Positions 31,849-41,056 of a stretch of DNA of 64,000 bases are shown piece after piece (the first letter of the stretch is position 1; each line of letters starts with the position of its first letter). A program made the position numbers and the translations under genes. The DNA is from UBA4479 sp963974935 (GTDB lineage Bacteria > Pseudomonadota > Alphaproteobacteria > Rhodospirillales > Casp-alpha2): positions 1 to 64,000 of the forward strand of contig CAXBEV010000017.1 of NCBI GenBank assembly GCA_963974935.1. The letters run 5' to 3'. The notes below the pieces were generated by a model. The model saw only the letters and a list, made by a program, of their open reading frames with translations, made no database searches and was not told where the DNA came from.

Positions 31849-33351
31849 ATGCCAGATAGAGTTCTTGTTTTCATGCTGGCGTACAATGCGGCGAAAACGG
31901 TTGAAGCGTCATTGGCTCGGATTCCTGGCGAGCTCAGCTGTTACGATACGCATATCCTGGTTATTGATGATGGCTCTAAAGATCAAACACTGGAGCGCAT
32001 CTATGCGTTTCAAGATGCCCATCCCGACTTTCCGTTTCCGATGACAGTGCTTAAAAACCCAATAAATCAAGGGTATGGCGGTAATGTAAAAATCGGTATG
32101 CACTACGCCGTTGAGAATGATTTTGATGCCCTTTGCCTGATTCACGGTGACGGCCAGTACCCACCGGAAAAGCTGCCGGAACTTGTGCTGCCGTTGATCG
32201 AAGATGAGGCCGATGTTGTGTTCGGGTCACGGATGATGAACCGTCGTGATGCCTTGAAGGGCGGCATGCCTGTTTATAAGTGGATCGGCAATCAGGTTCT
32301 GACGTGGTTTGAAAACAAATTTCTTAACCTAGATTTATCCGAATTTCATACCGGCTTCAGGCTATATTCGGTGGCCGCATTGAAGCGCCTGCCGTTTCAT
32401 TTGAATTCAAATGATTTTCATTTTGATACTGAAATTATCATTCAGTTTCATTATGCCGGCATGCGCATCAAAGAATTACCCATTCCGACGTTTTATGGCG
32501 ATGAAACCAGCCATGTAAATGGCCTTAAATATGCATGGGACGTATCCATGCAGGCGCTGATTGCCTCCGCGCAAAGGTTGGGACTGTGCTACCTTAGAAA
32601 ATACGACGTTGCGCCGAAACCAGGCCAAGATACTTATTTTACGCCGAAAGTTACTTTCACAGCAGCGCATCAACTCGCGGTCGACTTGATACCCGAAGGT
32701 AGCCGGGTTCTTGATATTGGTGCCGCTGGCGGGCTTGCTGTCGAAGTGCTGAAACGCAAGGGCTGCCACGTTACCGCGATCGATATATCGCCGCCATCGT
32801 CAGACCGGGCAGCCGACAAATTCATTAAACACGATTTGGATCAACTTCCATTGCCGGTCGAAATCAAAGATTACGATTATCTTTTGGCGCTGGATATCCT
32901 AGGCCACCTTAGAGAGCCTGAAAAATTTATCGAAAGCTTGCATAACGGCATGACGTCGGGGGCCGAGGTTAAGCTGATTGCAACGGCCGGTAATATTGGG
33001 TTCGCGATAAACCGGTTACAATTGTTGTTCGGTATTTTCAACTATGGCAAACGCGGCATTTTAGACCGCAGTCACACACGACTTTTCACCTTTAGCAGCT
33101 TCCGCCGTCTGCTTGAAGAAAGTGGGTTTCATGTAACGTCGTCAAAAGCCGTGGAAGCCCCTTTCATGCTCGCGTTTGGAAACTCAGCGATCAGTCGTGG
33201 ACTTGCCACAGCCAATCGTTTTTTTGCAAGATTTCTGCCCGGCGTATTTGGTTTTCGAATTTTGCTTTCGGGAACGGCGACGCCGACGCTCGACATGCGG
33301 CTGCAAGATGCCGTTGATAAAACCCCGACCGCTCAGGTCGCCAAATCCTGA
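31849..33351 (+). CDS. Glycosyltransferase family 2 fused to a SAM methyltransferase
   Basis: 500 aa from ATG 31849. Residues 1-235 are a GT2 (dolichol-phosphate-mannose-synthase-like) domain: VLVFMLAYNAAKTVEASL, THILVIDDGSKDQTLE (DDG), LKNPINQGYGGNVKIGMHYA, LIHGDGQYPPEKL (DxD-like) and FHTGFRLYSVAALKRLPF. Residues about 270-430 are a methyltransferase: VDLIPEGSRVLDIGAAGGLAVEVLKRKG, VTAIDISP, DYLLALDILGHLREPEKFI, with a C-terminal hydrophobic segment. The two activities in one chain suggest that a sugar is transferred to a lipid carrier or glycan and methylated. It is transcribed opposite to its neighbours. Confidence 0.88.
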   Translation: MPDRVLVFMLAYNAAKTVEASLARIPGELSCYDTHILVIDDGSKDQTLERIYAFQDAHPDFPFPMTVLKNPINQGYGGNVKIGMHYAVENDFDALCLIHGDGQYPPEKLPELVLPLIEDEADVVFGSRMMNRRDALKGGMPVYKWIGNQVLTWFENKFLNLDLSEFHTGFRLYSVAALKRLPFHLNSNDFHFDTEIIIQFHYAGMRIKELPIPTFYGDETSHVNGLKYAWDVSMQALIASAQRLGLCYLRKYDVAPKPGQDTYFTPKVTFTAAHQLAVDLIPEGSRVLDIGAAGGLAVEVLKRKGCHVTAIDISPPSSDRAADKFIKHDLDQLPLPVEIKDYDYLLALDILGHLREPEKFIESLHNGMTSGAEVKLIATAGNIGFAINRLQLLFGIFNYGKRGILDRSHTRLFTFSSFRRLLEESGFHVTSSKAVEAPFMLAFGNSAISRGLATANRFFARFLPGVFGFRILLSGTATPTLDMRLQDAVDKTPTAQVAKS

Positions 33352-33371
33352 TTTCGTGTTTAGGCTAGCAA

Positions 33372-34271
33372 TCAGATTCCACGGGAGCCCGATTTCTGCC
33401 GATCAAAATCAACAGCAACACTGCGTAGATATTTACCGTAATCATTCGTCGACATTGCATCCGCCAATTTGAGGAACGCAGGCATATCGATGAAGCCTGT
33501 CCGTAGCGCGATTTCTTCAAGGCAGGCGATTTTCAGTCCTTGGCGCTTTTCGACGGTTTGAACGAAATGCGCAGCTTGCAAAAGTGAATCGTGCGTTCCT
33601 GTATCGAGCCAAGCAAACCCGCGCCCCAGCAACTCAAGATTCAAGTCTCCGGCGTCGAGGTAGGGTTGGATGACATCGGTAATTTCCAATTCGCCCCGTG
33701 CCGACGGTTTGACGCGGTCTGCAATGTCGCAGACACGATTATCGAAAAAATACAAGCCGGTAACAGCCCAATTTGATTTTGGGTCAGCAGGTTTTTCGAC
33801 CAATGAAACCGGCTTTCCGCCATCTTTCATTTCAATGACGCCATATCGCTCCGGGTCGGAAACCCAATATGCATAAATTGTTGCGCCGCTTTTCATTTCG
33901 GCAGACTTGCGGATGAGATCGACAAAACCATGCCCAAAAAAGATATTGTCACCCAGGATCAATGCACATGGACCACCGTCGATAAATTCTCGGCCGATGA
34001 TGAAGGCTTCTGCCAATCCCCGAGGCGCAGATTGTTCAGCATAACTAAGGGTAATGCCAAGATTTGAGCCATCCCCTAACGCCATTTCCATCAACGGTCG
34101 GGCTTGCGGTGTTGAGATAATGAGGATTTCGCGGATGCCGGCGAGCATGAGGACGGACAACGGATAATGGATCATCGGTTTGTCATAGATCGGCAGCAAC
34201 TGCTTGTTAACGCTGATGGTCGCTGGATATAACCGTGTTCCGCTGCCCCCGGCTAAAATGATACCTTTCAT
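33372..34271 (-). CDS. rfbA: Glucose-1-phosphate thymidylyltransferase
   Basis: 299 aa. It starts MKGIILAGGSGTRLYPATIS, the nucleotide-binding GGSGTRL signature; PIYDKPMIHYPLSVLMLAGI, YAEQSAPRGLAEAFIIG, ALILGDNIFFGHG and RGFAWLDTGTHDSLLQA follow. It makes dTDP-glucose from dTTP and glucose-1-phosphate. It overlaps rfbB by four bases. It is the last gene of the minus-strand sugar operon 33372-39271. Confidence 0.96.
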   Translation of the reverse strand: MKGIILAGGSGTRLYPATISVNKQLLPIYDKPMIHYPLSVLMLAGIREILIISTPQARPLMEMALGDGSNLGITLSYAEQSAPRGLAEAFIIGREFIDGGPCALILGDNIFFGHGFVDLIRKSAEMKSGATIYAYWVSDPERYGVIEMKDGGKPVSLVEKPADPKSNWAVTGLYFFDNRVCDIADRVKPSARGELEITDVIQPYLDAGDLNLELLGRGFAWLDTGTHDSLLQAAHFVQTVEKRQGLKIACLEEIALRTGFIDMPAFLKLADAMSTNDYGKYLRSVAVDFDRQKSGSRGI

Positions 34272-35338
34272 GCATCCCCCTTCTGCGTTTTCGCGTTGGA
34301 TAGCCCGAGCCGGTTTCCTTCATAGCGGTCCTGCATCAGTGGTTTCCACCATGCTTGATTGCCAAGATACCATGTGACGGTATTCCGAAGGCCTTCTTCA
34401 AAGCCAATGCGGGGCGTCCATCCGAGTGTGTTTTGGATTCCTTGGGTATTGATGGCGTAGCGATGATCGTGGCCCGGTCGATCCGTGACATACGAGATTA
34501 AATCAGCGTGTGGCCCGTTCCCGGTGACGTCATCCAATAAAGCACAAATGCTTGTGACAACATCAATATTACGTCGCTCGGCATTGCCGCCGACAAGGTA
34601 CGTCTCGCCCGGCTGGCCGCTGGCTATTATTTGAAGCAATGCTCTTGCGTGGTCTTCGACATGCAACCAATCACGTACATTGTCGCCTTTGCCGTAAACG
34701 GGTAACGACTGGCCACGCAGTGCACGAATGATCATAAGCGGGATTAGTTTTTCTGGAAACTGATACCGACCGTAATTGTTTGAACAATTGCTGATCATAA
34801 CCGGCAGGCCATATGTGTGGTGCCACGCCATGGCTATGTGATCCGACGACGCCTTGCTGGCGGAATAAGGAGAGCGCGGGCGATAAGGCGTTTCATTTGT
34901 AAACGCCGGATCGGTCAGCCCAAGGGATCCAAAAACTTCGTCCGTCGATACATGAAGAAAGCGAAACTGGTCAGCCCGCTGTGCATCAAGGGATTGGAAA
35001 TACTGATTGGCCATGTCGAGAACTTGAAACGTGCCAACGATGTTCGTCTGAATGAAGTCTGCCGGGCCGTCGATGGATCGGTCGACATGGGATTCCGCCG
35101 CCAAATGCATAACGGCATCCGGCTGATGTTCATCTAGGATGTCGCGAATGGCATTACTGTCGCAGATATCAGCCTTGTAGAATCGATAATTTGGGTCGTT
35201 TTCTATAGAAGCGAGCGACGTGATGTTTGATGCATAGGTCAGTTTGTCGACATTGATGACGCTGTGGCCATCCGCGATCGCGGTGCGCGCAACTTCGGAT
35301 CCGATGAATCCGGCACCGCCGGTAATCAAGATTTTCAT
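34268..35338 (-). CDS. rfbB: dTDP-glucose 4,6-dehydratase
   Basis: 356 aa. An extended SDR: ITGGAGFIGSEVARTAI (NAD binding), HLAAESHVDRSIDGPADFIQTN, HVSTDEVFGSLG (catalytic Thr-Asp-Glu), YSASKASSDHIAMAW (YxxxK) and NCSNNYGRYQFPEKLIPLMI. It converts dTDP-glucose to dTDP-4-keto-6-deoxyglucose, the common precursor for the modifying enzymes encoded upstream in the same operon. Four-base overlaps join it to both neighbours. Confidence 0.96.
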   Translation of the reverse strand: MKILITGGAGFIGSEVARTAIADGHSVINVDKLTYASNITSLASIENDPNYRFYKADICDSNAIRDILDEHQPDAVMHLAAESHVDRSIDGPADFIQTNIVGTFQVLDMANQYFQSLDAQRADQFRFLHVSTDEVFGSLGLTDPAFTNETPYRPRSPYSASKASSDHIAMAWHHTYGLPVMISNCSNNYGRYQFPEKLIPLMIIRALRGQSLPVYGKGDNVRDWLHVEDHARALLQIIASGQPGETYLVGGNAERRNIDVVTSICALLDDVTGNGPHADLISYVTDRPGHDHRYAINTQGIQNTLGWTPRIGFEEGLRNTVTWYLGNQAWWKPLMQDRYEGNRLGLSNAKTQKGDA

Positions 35339-35922
35339 GTGTGTCCCCCGGTATTCGATTTACCATCGCACCGAAAAAAGACGTCGCAATCCTTAAGTTT
35401 TGGGGCAATTTTATCTTTATCGGATAAGATGGCCTTATCCGGCGAAACGGGCCAGTCGATGCCTAGATCGGGGTCATTCCAAAGGACGGTGCGTGCCTGA
35501 TCCGGTGTAAAATGACTCGATAGCTTGTAAGCCATTTCCGTATCCGGCGCCATTGTACAAAAGCCGTGCGCGAAGCCCACGGGGATATAGACCATCCGGG
35601 CATCATCTTCGTGAAGTTCAATCGCGACGTGTTCGCCAAACGTCGGCGAGCCCGTGCGAATGTCGAGCATGATGTCGAGGACCCTGCCCCGCGTGACACG
35701 TGCAAGCTTTGCCTGTGCGGCAGCGCCGATCTGAAAATGAAGGGCGCGAACCGTTCCCGCATTTTGATTTCTTGAGCACGCATCAAGCACGAACGTTGTT
35801 TCGATGCCAATGCTGCTAAATGAGCGGGTATCATAGGTTTCCATAAAGAATCCGCGCGAATCACCATACCGATCGAGATCAATAATTTTGATATCCGGGA
35901 TTTGAGCGTCGCTGATCTTCAT
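35335..35922 (-). CDS. rfbC: RmlC-type dTDP-4-keto-6-deoxyhexose epimerase
   Basis: 195 aa from ATG 35922, which overlaps the upstream SDR gene by ATGA. Cupin-fold RmlC signatures are GFFMETYD, AGTVRALHFQIGAAAQAKLARVTRG (catalytic His), TGSPTFGEHVAIEL, YIPVGFAHGFCTMAPDTEMAYK (second His, and the Tyr 13 residues after it) and WNDPDLGIDWPVS. All residues needed for C3/C5 epimerisation are visible. Whether it works at C3 and C5 or only one of them cannot be told. No rmlD follows, so the final product is probably not plain L-rhamnose. Confidence 0.9.
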   Translation of the reverse strand: MKISDAQIPDIKIIDLDRYGDSRGFFMETYDTRSFSSIGIETTFVLDACSRNQNAGTVRALHFQIGAAAQAKLARVTRGRVLDIMLDIRTGSPTFGEHVAIELHEDDARMVYIPVGFAHGFCTMAPDTEMAYKLSSHFTPDQARTVLWNDPDLGIDWPVSPDKAILSDKDKIAPKLKDCDVFFRCDGKSNTGGHT

Positions 35923-36824
35923 ATGTCGGACCTTTCGGCGAGATATTCTCGAATGCCTGTTTCGAGGCTGGTCGTCGGCGACCAACCGGGTAGCATCTTG
36001 CCCTGCCAGGGATCAGAAATTCGCCTTTCAGGAAGGCTAAATCCACCATGTTTTGTTTTAATCGGCTGCCCGGTAATTTTCTCAAACACGGCAACGACTT
36101 GGCTTAGTCGGACTGTTTCGCCGGAACCAACATAGAAATGCTTGGCGTTAACATCTTTTGGTGTTTCGTAAAGCGACGTCGCCGCAATGTTGAAAGCGCG
36201 TACGACATCGTCGATGTACACGAGATCGATTTGCATATCCTCGTCGGGCAGCGGCAAGGCTTCGCCAGTTGTTTGAGCACGGGCGATGGTTGCGATCAGC
36301 TTTTCTCGCCAGTCGCCCGGGCCATAAACATCTTGAAGAATGAGCGATGTCGTCAGAAAACCATGCGCATCTCGATAATACGCGAGCGCATCATCGAATG
36401 CCTGCTTAAGGGTTGCGTAAAGATTGAGTGGGCGCGGGCTTTCGCTCTCATAATACTGCGCAAAGGTGCCGGTGTTGATTATGTGTACTGGTTTGTTGGT
36501 AAGAGCCAACGCTTCGCACAGTTGAATGCCGAAAAGCATATTGGCTTCGACCATTGGCTGCACGTCACGGGGCGAGGCTTCACGCCGATAAATGCTTGCT
36601 AAGTGCAAAACCACATCTGGCGCGATGTCCGTCACAACCTTGTTTAAGTTTTCAGTCTGCCCGTCTATGCAATGAATGGCATTCGGATCGAGGCCTGGGG
36701 CAAGACGTTCAGGTCTGGTTTCTGGACGTACCAGAACATGAACATCAATGCCTTTTTCAAGCAAATCTGCCGTCAGTTTATAGCCGGGGTAACTCGACGC
36801 GCCCGTAATCAGATACCTAAGCAT
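35919..36824 (-). CDS. NAD(P)-dependent epimerase/reductase (SDR) for a nucleotide sugar
   Basis: 301 aa. It starts MLRYLITGASSYPGYKLTADLLEKG, a variant nucleotide-binding loop; VVLHLASIYRRE, NTGTFAQYYES, LNLYATLKQAFDD (YxxxK) and ILQDVYGPGD follow. It resembles 4-ketoreductases or CDP-sugar synthases of deoxysugar pathways. In this operon it most likely reduces the 4-keto group to finish the dTDP sugar, a role otherwise missing from the cluster. Substrate stereochemistry is unknown. Confidence 0.85.
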   Translation of the reverse strand: MLRYLITGASSYPGYKLTADLLEKGIDVHVLVRPETRPERLAPGLDPNAIHCIDGQTENLNKVVTDIAPDVVLHLASIYRREASPRDVQPMVEANMLFGIQLCEALALTNKPVHIINTGTFAQYYESESPRPLNLYATLKQAFDDALAYYRDAHGFLTTSLILQDVYGPGDWREKLIATIARAQTTGEALPLPDEDMQIDLVYIDDVVRAFNIAATSLYETPKDVNAKHFYVGSGETVRLSQVVAVFEKITGQPIKTKHGGFSLPERRISDPWQGKMLPGWSPTTSLETGIREYLAERSDI

Positions 36825-36837
36825 GCCGAGTACCGTT

Positions 36838-38034
36838 TCATTGTTGCCCAGCGAACTCGTTGAACTGTGCCTTCACATAGGCGATTTCTTCTTCGCCCAA
36901 ACCTTGGTGGCAACCGAGTAACAACCCGCCGCGCATCACTTGATCTGCATTTGGAAAGCCACCGGGTGCTTCACGTCGCTCGATATCGCGGAACCCTGGC
37001 TGGCGTAAAATATTACCCGTAAACACTGTGCGTGTTTGGATGTCGCGGGATTCCAGAAACTTTTGCAGTTCCTGGCGCGTGAACGGTGCGTCATCGCGAA
37101 CGATCAGCGGCACTGCAAGCCACGCCGTATCCACGTTATTTGTGACACGTGGCAGGATGAACCATTTTTCAAATTCCGCGAAATATGACCTAAGGGCGGC
37201 AAAGTTCGTTTTCCGCCGGGCAATATATTCGGGAAGGCGATCTAATTGAACAAGGCCGAATGCTGCAGAAATTTCTGATGGCAGGAAATTGTAACCAATT
37301 GATTCAAACATGAATTTGGCATCATACGGAATGCCATCGATTTCTGAATTGAATCGATCAGAAGAATTTTCACTCTCACCTGTCAGGCTTGAACTCCTGC
37401 CCCATCCGCGCAATAAGGCGGCACGCTTGAATATATTTTCGTCATTGGCCGAAATCATGCCGCCAAAGCCCCCTGCGGTCATGACGTGAGACGCATAGAA
37501 GCTTGTCGTCACAACATCAGATAAGCGGCCTGTATCTTCCCCATTTAGGGTGTAGCCGATCGTATCTGCCGAATCTTCGATCAAAAGCAGACCATGGTCA
37601 TCTGCGATTTTTCGAAGCGCTTGCCAATCCGGCAAGTTCCCAATCAAATTCGGAATCATCATTGCTTTGGTTTTCGGGGTGATCATTTGCAAGATACTAT
37701 CGGTATCGATGACGAACGTGTCGGGTTCTACGTCAATAAACACCGGAACCAGACCGCATTGTATCAGCGGCGCAACCGTGGTTGAAAATGTCAGGGCTGG
37801 GGTGATCACTTCCGAGCCTTTTTCCAAGCCAAGCGCGGTGATTGCCAAAAGGTTTGCAGCCGAACCTGACGTCACCATCAAGCCGTGCTTTTTGCCGAAA
37901 AGCTTTGCCACCCGCTCTTCAAACAAGGACACCCGTGGGCCATTCATAAGCTGTAATGGGGAGTTCTCCAGAACATCGACAACGGCATCTATTTCTTCGC
38001 GCTCATAAACAGCCTGAGCATAAAAAACACGCAT
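36838..38034 (-). CDS. DegT/DnrJ-fold sugar 3-dehydrase with His in place of the PLP lysine
   Basis: 398 aa. An aspartate-aminotransferase-fold DegT/DnrJ/EryC1/StrS member: HGLMVTSGSAANLLAITALGL, EVITPALTFSTTVAPLI, LLIEDSADTIG. At the PLP site it reads TSFYASHVMTAGGFGGM, with His183 where aminotransferases have Lys. That swap is known in E1/RfbH and ColD, which use PMP to remove the C3 hydroxyl. E1/RfbH enzymes also carry [2Fe-2S] cysteines after RGWGR; here that segment is RGWGRSSSLTGESENSSDRF with serines and no cysteine. So this looks ColD-like and cluster-independent, but within a dTDP operon. Expected product: a 3-deoxy-4-keto sugar. Confidence 0.88.
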   Translation of the reverse strand: MRVFYAQAVYEREEIDAVVDVLENSPLQLMNGPRVSLFEERVAKLFGKKHGLMVTSGSAANLLAITALGLEKGSEVITPALTFSTTVAPLIQCGLVPVFIDVEPDTFVIDTDSILQMITPKTKAMMIPNLIGNLPDWQALRKIADDHGLLLIEDSADTIGYTLNGEDTGRLSDVVTTSFYASHVMTAGGFGGMISANDENIFKRAALLRGWGRSSSLTGESENSSDRFNSEIDGIPYDAKFMFESIGYNFLPSEISAAFGLVQLDRLPEYIARRKTNFAALRSYFAEFEKWFILPRVTNNVDTAWLAVPLIVRDDAPFTRQELQKFLESRDIQTRTVFTGNILRQPGFRDIERREAPGGFPNADQVMRGGLLLGCHQGLGEEEIAYVKAQFNEFAGQQ

Positions 38035-38053
38035 TTTTGAGTGAACTCCTGTG

Positions 38054-39271
38054 TTAAACGACTTCTACCATGCGGACTGGAATAACCCACTTCCCGCCCC
38101 GAGCGCGGAAGGACTCTTCTTTGGCATTAATCTCATTGAAATGGTTCCAGGCAAACAAGACGGCGACGTCGGCATGGCTATCCGTGAAGGCATCATGAGA
38201 TTTTACCGGGATATGAGCGCCCGGCGAATACTTATTCTGTTTGGCTGGTGTGGTATCGGAAATAAACTCGATGAGTTGGTCGTCGATGCCACAGTAATTG
38301 ATAACCGTCGCACTTTTTGCCGTCGCACCGTAGCCGACAACTGTTTTCCCTGCGGCGTCGTAATCATGAAGAAGGTTCATTATCTTTTCGCGCGAAAGTT
38401 CGCAATTGCGTCGAAATGTATCAAAGGTTTCTGGGCGACCAAGGCCCATCAAAGATTCTTTGGCGCGTTGCGCCAGCAATCGATCGCTTTCAGGGTAAGC
38501 GCCCTTATGGCATAGGAAATAGCGCATGCATCCGCCATGGAACGCGTTCCATTCGACGTCAAAAATTTCCAGGCCATGGCGAGAAAAGACATTATTCAAT
38601 GAAGTCACTGACCAAATGTACATATGCTCAGCATACAGCTGATCATAGGCGGTGCCTTCAATCATGTCGCCGAGGTACGGGTCTTCTTGAACCATGACCC
38701 CTTTGGGTTTCAGCAGGATGGCGACGCCGGCGGCCACTGAATTCGTGTCTTCAATGTGGTGCATTGTATTGGTTGCGATGAAAAGATCTGCATTGCCATG
38801 TTCGGACACAATATCGGCGGCGGTTTGTTCATTGAAGAATTCACTGAGGATGTTTACGCCTTTTTCACGCGCGGCATCGGCAACATTGCTGGAGGGCTCA
38901 ACGCCTAGATGCGGCACCCCTGCTCGGGCGAAATTCTGCAGCGTGATACCGTCATTGCATCCGATTTCAACGACGAACGGGTTTGTTTCCGAGACATACT
39001 TCGACATCAGGTCTTCGGCCATGACTCTGAAGTGCTCTGTCATATAGCTGGATGTACTTGCGAAATATGCATAATGATCATGAAACATCTGATCCGGGTC
39101 CGGCACATCAACAACTTGTAGCGTATGGCAGTCACCACAGACGGCAACTTGCATATGATAGAAATATTCATTGTCGAATTGATCTGGGGTAAGGAATGCA
39201 TTGCCGATCGGCATTTGGCCGAAATCTATAAACGGCTCAATCGAACAGCCGCAAAGCCTGCATTTACTCAT
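38054..39271 (-). CDS. TylC3/NovU-type sugar C-methyltransferase
   Basis: 405 aa, with the three-part layout of deoxysugar C-methyltransferases. An N-terminal zinc site uses Cys4, Cys7, Cys45 and Cys48 (MSKCRLCGCS, VCGDCHTLQ). The SAM-binding domain has VVEIGCNDGITLQNFARAG and HLGVEPSSNVADAA, with TNTMHHIEDTNSV. A C-terminal Methyltransf_14 domain has VVGYGATAKSATVINYCGI and LFAWNHFNEI. These enzymes add a methyl to a ring carbon next to the 4-keto group of a dTDP sugar. It is the first gene of the operon that ends with rfbA. Confidence 0.92.
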   Translation of the reverse strand: MSKCRLCGCSIEPFIDFGQMPIGNAFLTPDQFDNEYFYHMQVAVCGDCHTLQVVDVPDPDQMFHDHYAYFASTSSYMTEHFRVMAEDLMSKYVSETNPFVVEIGCNDGITLQNFARAGVPHLGVEPSSNVADAAREKGVNILSEFFNEQTAADIVSEHGNADLFIATNTMHHIEDTNSVAAGVAILLKPKGVMVQEDPYLGDMIEGTAYDQLYAEHMYIWSVTSLNNVFSRHGLEIFDVEWNAFHGGCMRYFLCHKGAYPESDRLLAQRAKESLMGLGRPETFDTFRRNCELSREKIMNLLHDYDAAGKTVVGYGATAKSATVINYCGIDDQLIEFISDTTPAKQNKYSPGAHIPVKSHDAFTDSHADVAVLFAWNHFNEINAKEESFRARGGKWVIPVRMVEVV

Positions 39272-39345
39272 GATTACCTACCTAAAGCCGTTCGTTGATC
39301 GCGCGATCAAAGTTGCCAGGAGACTATGGTTTTGACTTCTACAGG

Positions 39346-40848
39346 TCAACGTAACTGACAGCGCCAAATATCGAAAAAACGGCGCTGTTCGATGATTTCG
39401 TAGTGATCAAGAAAAGTCCTGCTTAGTGCCGGGTCATAGATTAATCCACCAAAGTAACTATGCAGCGTGAAGGGAATTTCATCTTTCGGTGTAATCCAGT
39501 ATTGCGTTTCACAATTGCTGATATGGGCAATCTTGCCCGGCAGGCTATCAATACCAATAAAGCGGGCTTCCATATCGGACCAGCCATCGATTGTAATTGG
39601 ATAGCCTCTGAACCCAAGGATCGCTTTGAAATGGGAGAGCGGGTAAGTTTTGACGATATCTGCCCCAAGACCCAATTCAATGGGGTTGGGCGCATAATCT
39701 TTGGCAATCGACTCCACTTCTATAGCCGCCTCGTCGAGCCATGAAAGATTGGAAAGATCCCGGTGGAATCTTTTTTGTGGGGTTATGATGAGAATAATGA
39801 AAGCTAGGGCGATTAGCCCTGTTGCAGCAAATTGCACACGGGGAGACTTATCGAGCAGGCGTGCAAATCGGATCGTTAAATCTATGGTCACTGGAAAAAT
39901 CGGGTTCATCTGATACCAGGAACTGCCCTCTACCGAAGCCGGGTACAAGCTTACAATGATCGCGATAAATAATGCGCCGAGGTACAGGATGTCCCTTAGA
40001 GATGGGCGCTCGCCGCGTATCAAGGCAATGGTCAGCAAAAGTAATGCCGGTAATATGTATAGCAAGGCTCGGCGCAAAAGATACGGCAGCGCTTCTATAC
40101 TGATGCCGCGCACGGACACGAGATTTACAATCCCGTCCAAGTAGGCACTCAGTGATATCCCGTTGATCGCAAACGGCGCCAAAATGGTCAGCACGACAAT
40201 AATCGTCATGGCGATAAATATTTTCCATTTCCACCAGTCGCAATATCGGATGACCAATGGGAACAAAAAGACAAAGAAGTGCGCCTTCATATTGATCGCG
40301 AGGCCAATGGCGATAGAAATTGCAATCGCACTGACCCATTTATTGGCGGCACTTTCAGGTGCGAAGAAATTTGTAGCGAGTAGAGCCGCGCTGATGAGCA
40401 GGACCGCTTGCGGGTCTGGGCGGCTCCACAGGGTAAAAGGTACCGTCGCCAGTTGGATGCAGACGAAGACGATCACCCCAAATGCAAGCCAACGGATGCC
40501 ATGGGCACGGCAAATGAACGCCCCGAAAGCAATCAGTGCCAAAATTGCGGCTGTAATGCCGCCAGCTTTGCTGACGGCGATGGTGGCGCCGAAAACATTC
40601 AAAAAAAGCGCATTCAAGAGAAAGCTGACAGGGCCGTAAGGAACAATTAGAAAAATACCATCCCCATTGGACTGATATAGGGGGGCCCCGTTTGCAAATT
40701 GCCAGGCCCGTATTGTGATCAGGGCTTCCGCATGGTCTAGATAGCCTGCAAAATTCCAATATGAGGCCAATGAATAAAGAAAATACGCAACGACAATTAA
40801 GGCGACCGCACTGAATATCCTGTTAGACCAAGTGTTTGAATCAGTCAT
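39346..40848 (-). CDS. Polytopic membrane glycosyltransferase, GT-C type (putative)
   Basis: 500 aa from ATG 40848 (MTDSNTWSN); the 18-residue extension upstream is unlikely. About ten hydrophobic segments span residues 15-370. The first periplasmic loop contains YLDHAEALITIRAWQFANGAPLYQ, matching the acidic motif of ArnT/PMT-like GT-C enzymes that use polyprenyl-linked sugars. A soluble C-terminal part (residues about 380-500) follows. It is likely to transfer a lipid-linked sugar in the periplasm, possibly the deoxysugar made by the adjacent operon. The family is inferred from topology and a short motif. Confidence 0.75.
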   Translation of the reverse strand: MTDSNTWSNRIFSAVALIVVAYFLYSLASYWNFAGYLDHAEALITIRAWQFANGAPLYQSNGDGIFLIVPYGPVSFLLNALFLNVFGATIAVSKAGGITAAILALIAFGAFICRAHGIRWLAFGVIVFVCIQLATVPFTLWSRPDPQAVLLISAALLATNFFAPESAANKWVSAIAISIAIGLAINMKAHFFVFLFPLVIRYCDWWKWKIFIAMTIIVVLTILAPFAINGISLSAYLDGIVNLVSVRGISIEALPYLLRRALLYILPALLLLTIALIRGERPSLRDILYLGALFIAIIVSLYPASVEGSSWYQMNPIFPVTIDLTIRFARLLDKSPRVQFAATGLIALAFIILIITPQKRFHRDLSNLSWLDEAAIEVESIAKDYAPNPIELGLGADIVKTYPLSHFKAILGFRGYPITIDGWSDMEARFIGIDSLPGKIAHISNCETQYWITPKDEIPFTLHSYFGGLIYDPALSRTFLDHYEIIEQRRFFDIWRCQLR

Positions 40849-41010
40849 TAATCTATTGTCACCAAAATTTACGTAAAAGACCTCAGGTCTGTTTGGCAGC
40901 AAGCTTTAGCTTGGGGCCATTAAATTATCAACGTTTGGCGCATCTGTGACGGTACTCAAGTATTCCGAATGTCGATGTGCGGTTCTGGAAATTCGCACGG
41001 TTGAGTGAAT

Positions 41011-41043
41011 AAAAAAACTGCGGCCCCCCCCCGGTCGCCGCAG
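41011..41043 (-). terminator. Rho-independent terminator of the IMPase operon
   Basis: On the minus strand CTGCGG (41043-41038), a G-rich loop and CCGCAG (41023-41018), then TTTTTTT (41017-41011). It lies 14 bp beyond the IMPase stop. Confidence 0.85.
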
Positions 41044-41056
41044 TCGATCCGGGATA

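Noticed and set aside
33372..36824. Plain dTDP-L-rhamnose operon (rmlABCD)
   Set aside because: No typical rmlD is present. The SDR, the His-containing dehydrase and the C-methyltransferase in the same operon argue for a more modified sugar.
40990..41043. Run of nine C bases as a phase-variation tract
   Set aside because: It lies in the loop of a terminator outside any gene, so slippage would not switch a reading frame.
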